Shown here: positions 1-7,021 of the stretch, in pieces
How positions within the stretch are numbered: the first letter of the stretch is position 1
Layout of the letters: each line of letters begins with the position of its first letter
DNA from: Actinomadura sp. NBRC 104425
Lineage (GTDB): Bacteria > Actinomycetota > Actinomycetes > Streptosporangiales > Streptosporangiaceae
NCBI RefSeq assembly: GCF_030269545.1
Contig: NZ_BSTN01000019.1
Span: forward strand, 1-64,000
Length of the DNA stretch: 64,000 bases
Direction of reading: 5' to 3'
Notes under the pieces: generated by a model
The model's database searches: none
Told to the model about the DNA's origin: nothing
The model's input: only the letters and a program-made list of their open reading frames with translations
Position numbers and translations under genes: made by a program

Positions 1-2
1 CC

Positions 3-164
3 ATCGCGTCCTCTCCTTCGATCTTGGTTTTCGGCTTCTCGAAGGATCACGCGATGGCCGTCTCATTTCACGACGCCACGCCCTCTGACCTGCATCAACT
101 CGTACACCACCTCCGTGGACGCAACCCAGATCTCGTCCCGGTGAACGCACCTGACGCCGCCTGA
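3..164 (+). CDS. 3' end of an unrecognised ORF preceding hicA
   Basis: The frame is open from the left window edge and stops with TGA at 162-164, overlapping the ATG of the next gene (TGATG). An internal ATG lies at 54. Visible residues include LVFGFSKDHAMAVSFHD and a histidine-rich stretch (residues LHQLVHHLRGR), followed by a short tail. The one-base overlap with a HicA-type toxin gene suggests translational coupling and makes an antitoxin or partner role possible. The visible part does not resemble the usual HicB fold, so the function is unknown. It may also be a fragment, because the true start lies outside the window. Confidence 0.4.
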   Translation: MASSPSILVFGFSKDHAMAVSFHDATPSDLHQLVHHLRGRNPDLVPVNAPDAA

Positions 165-391
165 TGCCACCGGTTCCGACGCTACCGGGCGTTCAGGTGG
201 TCAAAGCCCTGGAGCGGGCCGGGTTCGACCTGGTCAGAGTGACGGGGAGCCACCACCGTATGAGCCATCCCGACGGTCGGCATGTCACAGTGCCGGTCCA
301 TCGGGGCCGGGACATGCCGCGTGGTACTTTGCGGGCCATTATCCGAGATGCCGGAATGACGGTGGAGCAGTTTCTCTCGCTCGTCGAGTAG
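164..391 (+). CDS. hicA: HicA-family mRNA interferase toxin (YcfA-like)
   Basis: A 75-residue protein, the usual size of HicA toxins, which are double-stranded-RNA-binding-fold mRNA interferases controlled by a HicB antitoxin. It shows the family pattern: an N-terminal helix (VVKALERAGFDLVRVTGSHH), the catalytic-histidine motif GSHH with His30/His31, a basic beta-hairpin (RHVTVPVHRGRDMPRGTLRAI) and a C-terminal helix (DAGMTVEQFLSLVE). The start ATG overlaps the upstream stop. No recognisable HicB follows it. The next 150 bp are non-coding and then a rearranged region begins, so the toxin is either paired with the upstream ORF or orphaned. Confidence 0.85.
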   Translation: MPPVPTLPGVQVVKALERAGFDLVRVTGSHHRMSHPDGRHVTVPVHRGRDMPRGTLRAIIRDAGMTVEQFLSLVE

Positions 392-489
392 AAGGACTGT
401 AGCTGCCGGACACCTCATCCTCTGTCGCCGGACGTCGCGTGCGTAGGGCCACACAGCAGGGTGCCCGATGGGCACAAAGTGGGTGCGGC

Positions 490-872
490 GTTGAACGGAG
501 AGCGGTTCGGCCGGAGTACTCACTTGTGAGAGTGAGGAGCCGCATGAGTCACCCACCGCACACAGATCGGCAGTACGGGCTGGGTACGGGCACCGCACGC
601 AACGGCGTCCCGTACGGAGCGTTCGAGTCGGACCGGCCTCGCTTCCCGTCTCCCCCATCTACGTGGCCCCAGGACGATCCGTTCACAGATTCCGCGCCGC
701 CGGACCCGTGGGCTTACGGCGAGTCCCGGCGTTCCCGCAGCGGGGTCGGGCTGCTGGTCATCGCGGCGGTGCTGGCGGCGCTGGTGGTCGGGGGGCTGGC
801 CGGGGGCGTGGCCGGGCGGATGTTGGCGCAGGTGCCGGCGCCCACGGTGCCGCAGGCCGCGGCCGCGCCGGA
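490..872 (+). repeat. Direct duplication, copy 1 (promoter and 5' end of protease gene)
   Basis: The 383 bp here align base for base, at a constant offset of 1147, with 1637-2019. There are roughly a dozen to fifteen substitutions and no indel. The copy holds the whole upstream leader (from gttgaacggagagcgg), the ribosome binding site gaggag, the ATG and about 109 codons of the serine protease gene. Homology starts and stops abruptly at both ends. Confidence 0.92.
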
Positions 873-921
873 TGCCCGGGGCCGCGGAACATGCTGGTGG
901 GCAGCGGCCGCCCGCCCGTGA
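544..921 (+). pseudogene. Truncated 5' fragment of trypsin-like protease gene
   Basis: It starts with the same ATG and gaggag ribosome binding site as the intact gene at 1691. It encodes the same cytoplasmic N-terminus (MSHPPHTDRQYGLGTGT) and membrane segment (about residues 64-90, GVGLLVIAAVLAALVV). Homology ends at base 872, before any catalytic residue, and the frame runs into foreign sequence to a stop at 921. It cannot encode a protease. If expressed, it would make a small single-pass membrane peptide. Substitutions relative to the intact copy cluster just before the membrane segment. Confidence 0.85.
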
Positions 922-1138
922 GTTGCGCGATGTCGCGCAGCCGCAGGGCTTCGGCGAGGCTGAGCACGGTCGGCAGCTTGAGTTCCCTGATCTCCCCGCG
1001 CTCCACCGCCTTCACCCAGCGGGCGCTCTTGCCGACCAGCCCGCCGAGAATCTCGCGGCTCATGCCGCGCCGCCGCCGGAAGTACCGGACCCGCTGCCCC
1101 ACCGACAGCTCCGGGTCGGCCGGATCGATGTCACGCAT
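872..1138 (-). pseudogene. XRE-family helix-turn-helix regulator, 3' end lost
   Basis: Reading leftward from ATG 1138, about 89 codons encode a Cro/C1-type helix-turn-helix: SVGQRVRYFRRRRGMSREIL, then a recognition-helix region GLVGKSARWVKAVERGE, then LPTVLSLAEALRLRDIAQLTG. Actinomycete proteins of this kind continue with a TPR-like domain of 300 or more residues. Here the frame meets the duplicated protease block at 872/871 and runs antisense through it to a stop at 758, giving a low-complexity Pro/Arg tail. The gene is therefore a 5' fragment created at the same breakpoint as the protease duplication. Confidence 0.75.
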
Positions 1139-1294
1139 GAGCCCGCACCTTTCGAAGACCCGCCGCCTTCAGGCTACGAGCCGCCCCGCCCGCGCGTCAG
1201 GCCCTCACCACGCGGATCCGCACGCGGGGCTTGCTTGGTCGGGGGCGGGGTAGGAGCGGGTGGGCGAGCCGTCGTCCCTGGGGGGTGAGACGAG

Positions 1295-1591
1295 GTGCCG
1301 ACTTATATTTCGCTGCTGAACTGGACCGATCAGGGGATTCGGGCCTACGAGGACACCGTGCAGCGGGCGGAGCTCTTCGCCGCGGCGCTGGAGGAGATGG
1401 GCGCCAGGCTCGTGGACCTCTACTGGACCGTGGGCCAGTACGACTTGGTGACGATCATCGAGGCCCCGGACGACGAAACGGCCGCCGCGGCGCTGCTGCG
1501 GAACGGCGGGGCGGGCAACGTCCGCAGCACGACTTTGCGGGCGTTCGGCCGGGACGAGGTGAACCGGGTCATCGCGAAGGCGAAGGGGTAG
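1295..1591 (+). CDS. GYD-domain protein
   Basis: A 98-residue protein beginning at GTG 1295 behind a purine-rich ribosome binding site (ggggtgaga). It matches the GYD family of small alpha/beta ferredoxin-like-fold proteins: MPTYISLLNWTDQGIRAYED at the N-terminus, the signature region VGQYDLVTIIEAPDDETAAA in the middle, and the C-terminal strand TTLRAFGRDEV. The family has no established biochemical role. The gene lies alone between a truncated regulator on the other strand and the intact protease, inside the unique part of the duplicated region. Its stop is about 46 bp upstream of duplication copy 2. Confidence 0.85.
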   Translation: MPTYISLLNWTDQGIRAYEDTVQRAELFAAALEEMGARLVDLYWTVGQYDLVTIIEAPDDETAAAALLRNGGAGNVRSTTLRAFGRDEVNRVIAKAKG

Positions 1592-1636
1592 AACAGACCA
1601 GTTCCGGCGCATGGCGGCAGACGGGCGTCCGCCTCC

Positions 1637-2019
1637 GTTGAACGGAGAGCGGTTCGGCCGGAGTACTCACTTGTGAGAGTGAGGAGCCGCATGAGTCACC
1701 CACCGCACACAGATCGGCAGTACGGGCTGGGTACGGGCACCGCACGCAACGGCGTCCCGTACGGAGCGTTCGAGTCGGACCTGCCTCGCTTCCCGTCTCC
1801 CCCATCTACGTGGCCTCAGGACGATCCGTTCACAGATTCCGCGCCGCCGGACCCGTGGGAGTACGGCGAGTCGCAGCGTGCCAGGGGCGGGGTCGGGCTG
1901 CTGGTCGTCGCGGCGGTGCTGGCGGCGCTGGTGGTCGGGGGGCTGGCCGGGGGCGTGGCCGGGCGGATGTTGGCGCAGGTGCCGACGCCCACGGTGCCGC
2001 AGGCCGCGGCCGCGCCGGA
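1637..2019 (+). repeat. Direct duplication, copy 2 (within intact protease locus)
   Basis: This is the counterpart of 490-872. It contains the promoter or leader region, ribosome binding site and first 109 or so codons of the intact protease gene at 1691. The two copies bracket 764 bp that carry the truncated XRE gene and the GYD gene. Confidence 0.92.
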
Positions 2020-2650
2020 GGGCGGTGCGGGCAGCGCGGGCGGTGATCTCAGTGCCGTGGCGGCGCGAGTCCAGGGCAGCGTGACGTCGATCGAGGTGCG
2101 GTCCGGCGGCAGGCTGAGCACCGGGTCCGGGTTCGTCATCGACCGGCAGGGGCGCGTGCTGACCAACGCGCACGTCGTCGAGGGCGGCGGCCGGGTCACC
2201 GTGGTGCTGGCCGACGGCCGCCGCGTCGCGGCGCGCGTGGTGGGGTCCGACCGCGCCCGCGACCTGGCGGTGCTGGCGATCCCCGCGGAGCAGAGCCCGG
2301 CGCCGCTGCCGTTCGGCCGCTCGTCGCAGGTGCGGGTCGGTGAGCCGGTGCTGGCGCTCGGCTCGCCGCTGGGCCTGCAGGGGACGGTCACCAGCGGCAT
2401 CGTCAGCGCGTTGGACCGGGAGGTGCGCCTGGGCGAGGGCGGGGCCGCCGGAACCGCGCTGCAGACCGACGCCTCCATCAACCCCGGCAACTCCGGCGGT
2501 CCGCTGGTCAACGCGCGCGGCGAGGTCATCGGCGTGAACACCGCGATCGCGACGCTGATGCGGGACGGGACCGGCGGTTCCATCGGCATCGGGTTCGCGA
2601 TCCCCGCCGACCGGGCCCGCGAGGGGGCGCAGCGCCTCATCGCCGGCTGA
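1691..2650 (+). CDS. Membrane-anchored trypsin-like (HtrA/S1C) serine protease
   Basis: A 319-residue protein. The ATG at 1691 is chosen over an upstream in-frame GTG at 1673 because gaggag lies 6 bases before it. Residues 1-60 are a Pro/Ser-rich cytoplasmic tail, about 64-92 a single membrane helix, and 115-319 a chymotrypsin-fold domain outside the cell. The catalytic triad is visible as His161 (LTNAHVV), Asp191 (ARDLAVLAI) and Ser268 (NPGNSGGPLV). No PDZ domain follows the protease domain, so it is a short HtrA-like quality-control protease. A near-identical 5' fragment lies 1.1 kb upstream. It is convergent with hutF. Confidence 0.9.
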   Translation: MSHPPHTDRQYGLGTGTARNGVPYGAFESDLPRFPSPPSTWPQDDPFTDSAPPDPWEYGESQRARGGVGLLVVAAVLAALVVGGLAGGVAGRMLAQVPTPTVPQAAAAPEGGAGSAGGDLSAVAARVQGSVTSIEVRSGGRLSTGSGFVIDRQGRVLTNAHVVEGGGRVTVVLADGRRVAARVVGSDRARDLAVLAIPAEQSPAPLPFGRSSQVRVGEPVLALGSPLGLQGTVTSGIVSALDREVRLGEGGAAGTALQTDASINPGNSGGPLVNARGEVIGVNTAIATLMRDGTGGSIGIGFAIPADRAREGAQRLIAG

Positions 2651-2698
2651 CGGTTCGGGTGGTTCCGTGGGCATTTGAATCTTGCGGGGGCGACCCAC

Positions 2699-2719
2699 CG
2701 CCGGATCGAGGCTCCGGCG
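2699..2719. terminator. Hairpin between convergent protease and hutF genes
   Basis: A perfect 7-bp inverted repeat, CGCCGGA / TCCGGCG, with a 7-base loop sits in the 103-bp gap between two converging genes. There is no T-run, which is usual for actinomycete terminators. It may act in both directions. Confidence 0.5.
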
Positions 2720-2753
2720 CAGCGGTTCGGGCGGACGGTGGCGGCGCGCGGGG

Positions 2754-4103
2754 TCAGGCCCGCCGCGTGACGGCGGCGATGGCTGCGTCCAGGGCGGCGG
2801 CGACGTTCCCGACCAGCAGGTGGCGGCCGTCGCGGACGATCTCGCGGCCCGACACGACGACATGGCGGACGTCGGCGGCGGTGGCGGCGAAGACGGCGGC
2901 CTCGGCCAGGTGGGCGGGGCCGGCGCCGGCGGTGCGGGGCGAGTCGAGCGCGACCGTGACCAGGTCGGCGTACGAGCCGGGTTCCAGCCGCCCCGCCTCG
3001 GGCCAGCCGAGCCCGTAGTGGCCGTTCCAGGTGGCGGCGGCCAGCAGCGACCCGGCGGTCCAGTGGCCGCGTTCGCGGGTGCGCAGCCGTTCGTCCAGTT
3101 CGACGGCGCGGGCCTCTTCGAACAGGTCGATGACGGCGTGCTGGTCGGACCCGAGGCAGATCGGCGATCCGGCGTCGGCCAGGTCGCGGGCCGGGCCGAT
3201 GCCGTCGGCCAGGTCGCGTTCGGTGGTGGGGCACATGCACACGCCGGTCGTGGTGGCGCCGAGCAGGCCGATGTCCTCGCCGGTGAGGTGGGTGGCGTGC
3301 ACGGCGACGGTGCGGGCGCCGAGCGCGCCGCACTCGGCGAGCAGCCGGGTGGGGGTCATGCCGTAGGCGTCGCGGCACTCGGCGTTCTCGGCGGGCTGCT
3401 CGGACAGGTGGACGTGCAGCGGCGCCCGGTGCCGCCGCGCCCAGTCCGCCACGGCGCCGATCTGCTCGCGGGGCACGGCGCGCACCGAGTGCACGGCGGC
3501 GCCGACCCGGGCGTGCGCGCTGCCGGCCTTGCCGGTGTGGTCGTGCAGGCTGTCGACGCGGCGCGCCCAGTCGCCCGCGGTGCCGTCGCCGAAGCGCAGT
3601 TGGGCGCCCTGCAGCGGCCGGCCGATCCCGCCGGTCAGGTAGCAGGTGTCGAGGAGGGTGATGCGGATGCCCGCGTCGGCCGCGGCCGCGATGAGGGCCT
3701 CCCCCATGGCGTTGGGGTCGTCGTAGGGTTCCCCGCCGGGCCGGTGGTGCAGGTAGTGGAACTCGCCGACGCAGCTCACCCCGGCCAGCGCCATCTCGGC
3801 GTACACGGCGGTGGCCAGGGCGCGGTAGGTGCCCGGGTCGAGCCGTTCGGCGACCGCGTACATCCGCTCCCGCCAGGTCCAGAAGGTGCCGCGGCCGCCC
3901 TGGGCGCGGGCGCGCAGGGCGCGGTGGAAGGCGTGGGAGTGGGCGTTGGCCAGGCCCGGAAGCGTCAGACCGGGCAGGCGGCGGGCGTCCGGCGGGGCGG
4001 GGACGCCGGGTGTGATGCGGGTGAACCGTTCGCCGTCGGCCTCGAGGAGCACGTCGGCGGCGATGTGGTCACCGAGCCAGGCGAACTCGGCATGCCAGTA
4101 CAT
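2754..4103 (-). CDS. hutF: Formimidoylglutamate deiminase
   Basis: A 449-residue amidohydrolase-superfamily enzyme that converts N-formimidoyl-L-glutamate to N-formyl-L-glutamate and ammonia in the five-step histidine degradation route. Metal-site motifs are visible: NAHSHAFHRAL (HxH, about residues 54-56), PLHVHLSEQ, AVHATHL and the LGSDQHAVIDLFEEAR stretch carrying the catalytic Asp. The start ATG at 4103 follows the M20 stop by 10 bases, so the genes are cotranscribed. It is the last gene of the hut operon. The imidazolonepropionase gene often found next to it in actinomycetes is absent. Confidence 0.9.
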   Translation of the reverse strand: MYWHAEFAWLGDHIAADVLLEADGERFTRITPGVPAPPDARRLPGLTLPGLANAHSHAFHRALRARAQGGRGTFWTWRERMYAVAERLDPGTYRALATAVYAEMALAGVSCVGEFHYLHHRPGGEPYDDPNAMGEALIAAAADAGIRITLLDTCYLTGGIGRPLQGAQLRFGDGTAGDWARRVDSLHDHTGKAGSAHARVGAAVHSVRAVPREQIGAVADWARRHRAPLHVHLSEQPAENAECRDAYGMTPTRLLAECGALGARTVAVHATHLTGEDIGLLGATTTGVCMCPTTERDLADGIGPARDLADAGSPICLGSDQHAVIDLFEEARAVELDERLRTRERGHWTAGSLLAAATWNGHYGLGWPEAGRLEPGSYADLVTVALDSPRTAGAGPAHLAEAAVFAATAADVRHVVVSGREIVRDGRHLLVGNVAAALDAAIAAVTRRA

Positions 4104-4113
4104 AACAAATTCA

Positions 4114-5310
4114 CTACCCGCGGGTGAGGTCGGCCAGTACCGCGGCGAGGGCCTCCACTCCGGCCAGGCAGTCGGACGTCTCGGCGTGTTCGGCGGGCGC
4201 GTGCGACACCCCGGTCGGGTTGCGGACGAACAGCATGGCGGCCGGCATTCGCGCGGCCAGGATGCCCGCGTCGTGCCCGGCTCCCGTGGGCAGCACCGGC
4301 ACCCCGCCGAGGGCGGTGACGATCCGGTCGCGCAGTGCGGTGTCGAACCCGACGGTGTCGGTGTAGGACTCCTGTGACAGCCGGACGGCGACGCCGTGGG
4401 ACGCGGCGGCGGCGCGGGCGGCGTCGTGCACGTCGGCGACGGTGCGGCGGACGGCGTCGTCGGACGGGCCGCGGGCGTCCAGCCACGCCGCGACCGACGA
4501 GGCGATGGCGTTCACCCCGCCCGGTGTCACGTCCACCTTGCCGACGGTGGCGACGGCGTCGTGGCGTTCGGCGGCCTCGCGGGCGGCCAGCACCATCCGC
4601 GCGAACGGCAGCATGGGGTCGCGGCGGTCGGCCAGGCGGGTGGTGCCGGCGTGATTGCCCTCGCTGGTGAAGTCGAACCGCCAGCGCCCGTGCGGGACGA
4701 TCGCGCTCGCCGCGCCGACCGGCGCGTCCAGGGCCCGGCCCTGTTCGACGTGCAGTTCGACGAAGCAGCCGACGCGGCCGAGCAGGTCGTCGTCGCGGCC
4801 GATCGCGTCCGGGTCGAGGCCGTGGGCGGCGAGCACGTCGGCGAACGCTCGGCCGTCGCGGTCGCGCAGGGCGCGGGCACGGGCCGGGTCGATGGCGCCG
4901 GTGAGCAGCCGCGATCCCAGGCAGGCGACGCCGAAGCGCGCACCCTCCTCTTCGGCGAACACGGCCACGCCGACGGGTCGGCGAATACGCACGCCGCGTT
5001 CGCGCAGCAGGTCGACGGCGGCCAGCGCGGACACCACGCCGAGCGGCCCGTCGAACGCGCCGCCGCCGGGCACCGAGTCCAGGTGGCTGCCGGTCAGGAC
5101 GGCCGGTCCTGCGGCGCCGTCGGGGCGCCACCAGGCGAACAGGTTGCCGTTGCGGTCGTGTTCGACGTCCAGGCCGCGGCGACGCGCCTGGTCCAGGAAC
5201 CAGGCGCGGCACTCCAGTTCCGGCGGCGTCCAGGCGAACCGGTGGTATCCGCCGCCGTCCGGGTCGCGGCCGACCGGCAGCAGATCCGACCACATCTCCT
5301 CGAAGCCCAC
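4114..5310 (-). CDS. M20-family amidohydrolase (allantoate amidohydrolase-like) in hut operon
   Basis: A 398-residue dinuclear-zinc hydrolase of the allantoate amidohydrolase / N-carbamoyl-L-amino-acid hydrolase group. Metal and catalytic residues are visible: GSHLDSVPGGGAFDGPLG (His and bridging Asp), AEEEGARFG (catalytic Glu and ligand), ELHVEQG, and a C-terminal GAGHDAG. GTG 5310 lies 4 bases after the hutU stop. Its position between hutU and hutF, with no hutG deformylase in the operon, suggests it removes the formyl group from N-formylglutamate. True allantoate hydrolysis is possible but less likely, because the purine operon of this window already has allantoicase. Substrate is inferred only from context. 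Confidence 0.82.
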   Translation of the reverse strand: MGFEEMWSDLLPVGRDPDGGGYHRFAWTPPELECRAWFLDQARRRGLDVEHDRNGNLFAWWRPDGAAGPAVLTGSHLDSVPGGGAFDGPLGVVSALAAVDLLRERGVRIRRPVGVAVFAEEEGARFGVACLGSRLLTGAIDPARARALRDRDGRAFADVLAAHGLDPDAIGRDDDLLGRVGCFVELHVEQGRALDAPVGAASAIVPHGRWRFDFTSEGNHAGTTRLADRRDPMLPFARMVLAAREAAERHDAVATVGKVDVTPGGVNAIASSVAAWLDARGPSDDAVRRTVADVHDAARAAAASHGVAVRLSQESYTDTVGFDTALRDRIVTALGGVPVLPTGAGHDAGILAARMPAAMLFVRNPTGVSHAPAEHAETSDCLAGVEALAAVLADLTRG

Positions 5311-5314
5311 GCCG

Positions 5315-6991
5315 TCAGCCCTCGTTCCCGGGGGTCTCGTTCATGGGGATGCGGACGCCGCGTTCGGCGGCCACCTGGCGGGCGCGTTCATATCCGGCGT
5401 CGGCGTGCCGCATGACGCCGGTGCCGGGGTCGTTGGTGAGGACGCGTTCCAGTTTGCGGGCGGCCAGATCGGTGCCGTCGGCCACGCACACCTGTCCGGC
5501 GTGGATGGAGCGGCCGATGCCGACGCCGCCGCCGTGGTGCAGGGAGACCCAGGTGGCGCCGGAGGAGGTGTTGAGCAGGGCGTTCAGCAGCGGCCAGTCG
5601 GCGATGGCGTCGGAGCCGTCGGCCATGCCCTCGGTCTCCCGGTAGGGGGAGGCGACCGAGCCGCAGTCCAGGTGGTCGCGGCCGAGGACGATCGGGGCGC
5701 TGATCTCGCCGCGGGCCACCAGGTCGTTGAACACCGCCCCAGCCTTGTCGCGTTCGCCGTAGCCGAGCCAGCAGATCCGCGACGGCAGGCCCTGGTAGTG
5801 CACCTTCTCCCCCGCCATGCGAATCCAGCGGGTCAGCGGTTCGTTGTCGGGGAACAGGTCGCAGATCGCCTGGTCGGTGCGGGCGATGTCGCGGGGGTCG
5901 CCCGACAGCGCGGCCCACCGGAACGGGCCCTTGCCCTCGCAGAACAGCGGGCGGATGTAGGCGGGCACGAATCCGGGGAAGTCGAACGCGCGGGCGTATC
6001 CGGCGAGGCGGGCCTCGCCGCGGATGGCGTTGCCGTAGTCGAAGACCTCGGCGCCGGCGTCCTGGAATCCGACCATGGCCTCGACGTGCGCGGCCATCGA
6101 CTCGCGGGCGCGGGCGATGAAGCCGTCGCGGTCCTTGTCGCGTTCGGCGGCCCAGTCGTCGAACGCCACGCCGCGCGGCAGGTACTTCAGCGGGTCGTGG
6201 GCGCTGGTCTGGTCGGTGACGATGTCGATGGGCGCGCCGCGGCGCAGCAGTTCGGGCACGATGTCGGCGGCGTTGCCGAGCACGCCGATCGACAGCGGTT
6301 CGCGCCGGTCGCGGGCCTGCTCGGCGCGGCGCAGCGCCTCGTCCAGGTCGTCCACGCGCACGTCGCAGTAGCGGTGCGCGACGCGGCGGTCGATGCGGGA
6401 CGGGTCGCACTCGACGCAGATGGCCACGCCGCCGTTCATGGTGACGGCCAGGGGCTGGGCGCCGCCCATGCCGCCGAGCCCGGCGGTCAGCGTGATCGTC
6501 CCGGCCAGGGAGCCGCCGAACCGCTTGGCGGCGACGGCGGCGAACGTCTCGTAGGTGCCCTGCAGGATGCCCTGGGTGCCGATGTAGATCCAGGACCCGG
6601 CGGTCATCTGCCCGAACATGGTGAGGCCGAGCGCCTCCAGCCGGCGGAACTCCTCCCAGGTGGCCCACTGCGGCACCAGGTTGGAGTTGGCGATCAGCAC
6701 GCGCGGCGCCCACTCGTGGGTGCGGAAGATCCCGACCGGTTTGCCGGACTGCACCAGCAGCGTCTCGTCGCCCTCCAGCGAGGCCAGCGACCGGACGATG
6801 GCGTCGAAGCAGTCCCAGTCGCGGGCGGCCTTGCCGGAACCGCCGTAGACGACCAGCTCGTCGGGGTGCTCGGCGACCTCCGGGTCGAGGTTGTTCATGA
6901 GCATGCGCAGGGCCGCCTCCTGGGGCCAGCCCTTGGCGGCGGTGAGCGAGGTGCCGCGCGGTGCGCGCACGGGCCGGGGACCAGCGGACAT
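5315..6991 (-). CDS. hutU: Urocanate hydratase
   Basis: A 558-residue protein of normal length for urocanase, which adds water to urocanate using tightly bound NAD as electrophile to give imidazolonepropionate. Family landmarks include VYGGSGKAARDWDCFDAI near the N-terminus, the GTQGILQGTYETF segment, the dinucleotide-binding GLGGMGGAQPLAV region, and the active-site Cys loop CVECDPSRID. ATG 6991 has aaggag 8 bases upstream on the minus strand. It follows hutH by 30 bases and runs into the M20 gene, giving the order hutH-hutU-M20-hutF. Confidence 0.96.
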   Translation of the reverse strand: MSAGPRPVRAPRGTSLTAAKGWPQEAALRMLMNNLDPEVAEHPDELVVYGGSGKAARDWDCFDAIVRSLASLEGDETLLVQSGKPVGIFRTHEWAPRVLIANSNLVPQWATWEEFRRLEALGLTMFGQMTAGSWIYIGTQGILQGTYETFAAVAAKRFGGSLAGTITLTAGLGGMGGAQPLAVTMNGGVAICVECDPSRIDRRVAHRYCDVRVDDLDEALRRAEQARDRREPLSIGVLGNAADIVPELLRRGAPIDIVTDQTSAHDPLKYLPRGVAFDDWAAERDKDRDGFIARARESMAAHVEAMVGFQDAGAEVFDYGNAIRGEARLAGYARAFDFPGFVPAYIRPLFCEGKGPFRWAALSGDPRDIARTDQAICDLFPDNEPLTRWIRMAGEKVHYQGLPSRICWLGYGERDKAGAVFNDLVARGEISAPIVLGRDHLDCGSVASPYRETEGMADGSDAIADWPLLNALLNTSSGATWVSLHHGGGVGIGRSIHAGQVCVADGTDLAARKLERVLTNDPGTGVMRHADAGYERARQVAAERGVRIPMNETPGNEG

Positions 6992-7021
6992 GGTGATCGC
7001 TCCTTGAGGAGTGGGGCCGGA

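Noticed and set aside
758..871. The Pro/Arg-rich C-terminal tail of the XRE ORF as a real domain
   Set aside because: This part is the antisense of the duplicated protease membrane segment, so it arises from the junction and not from a genuine protein tail.
490..2019. A transposon or integron explanation for the duplicated block
   Set aside because: No transposase, terminal inverted repeats or target-site duplication are visible at the junctions.
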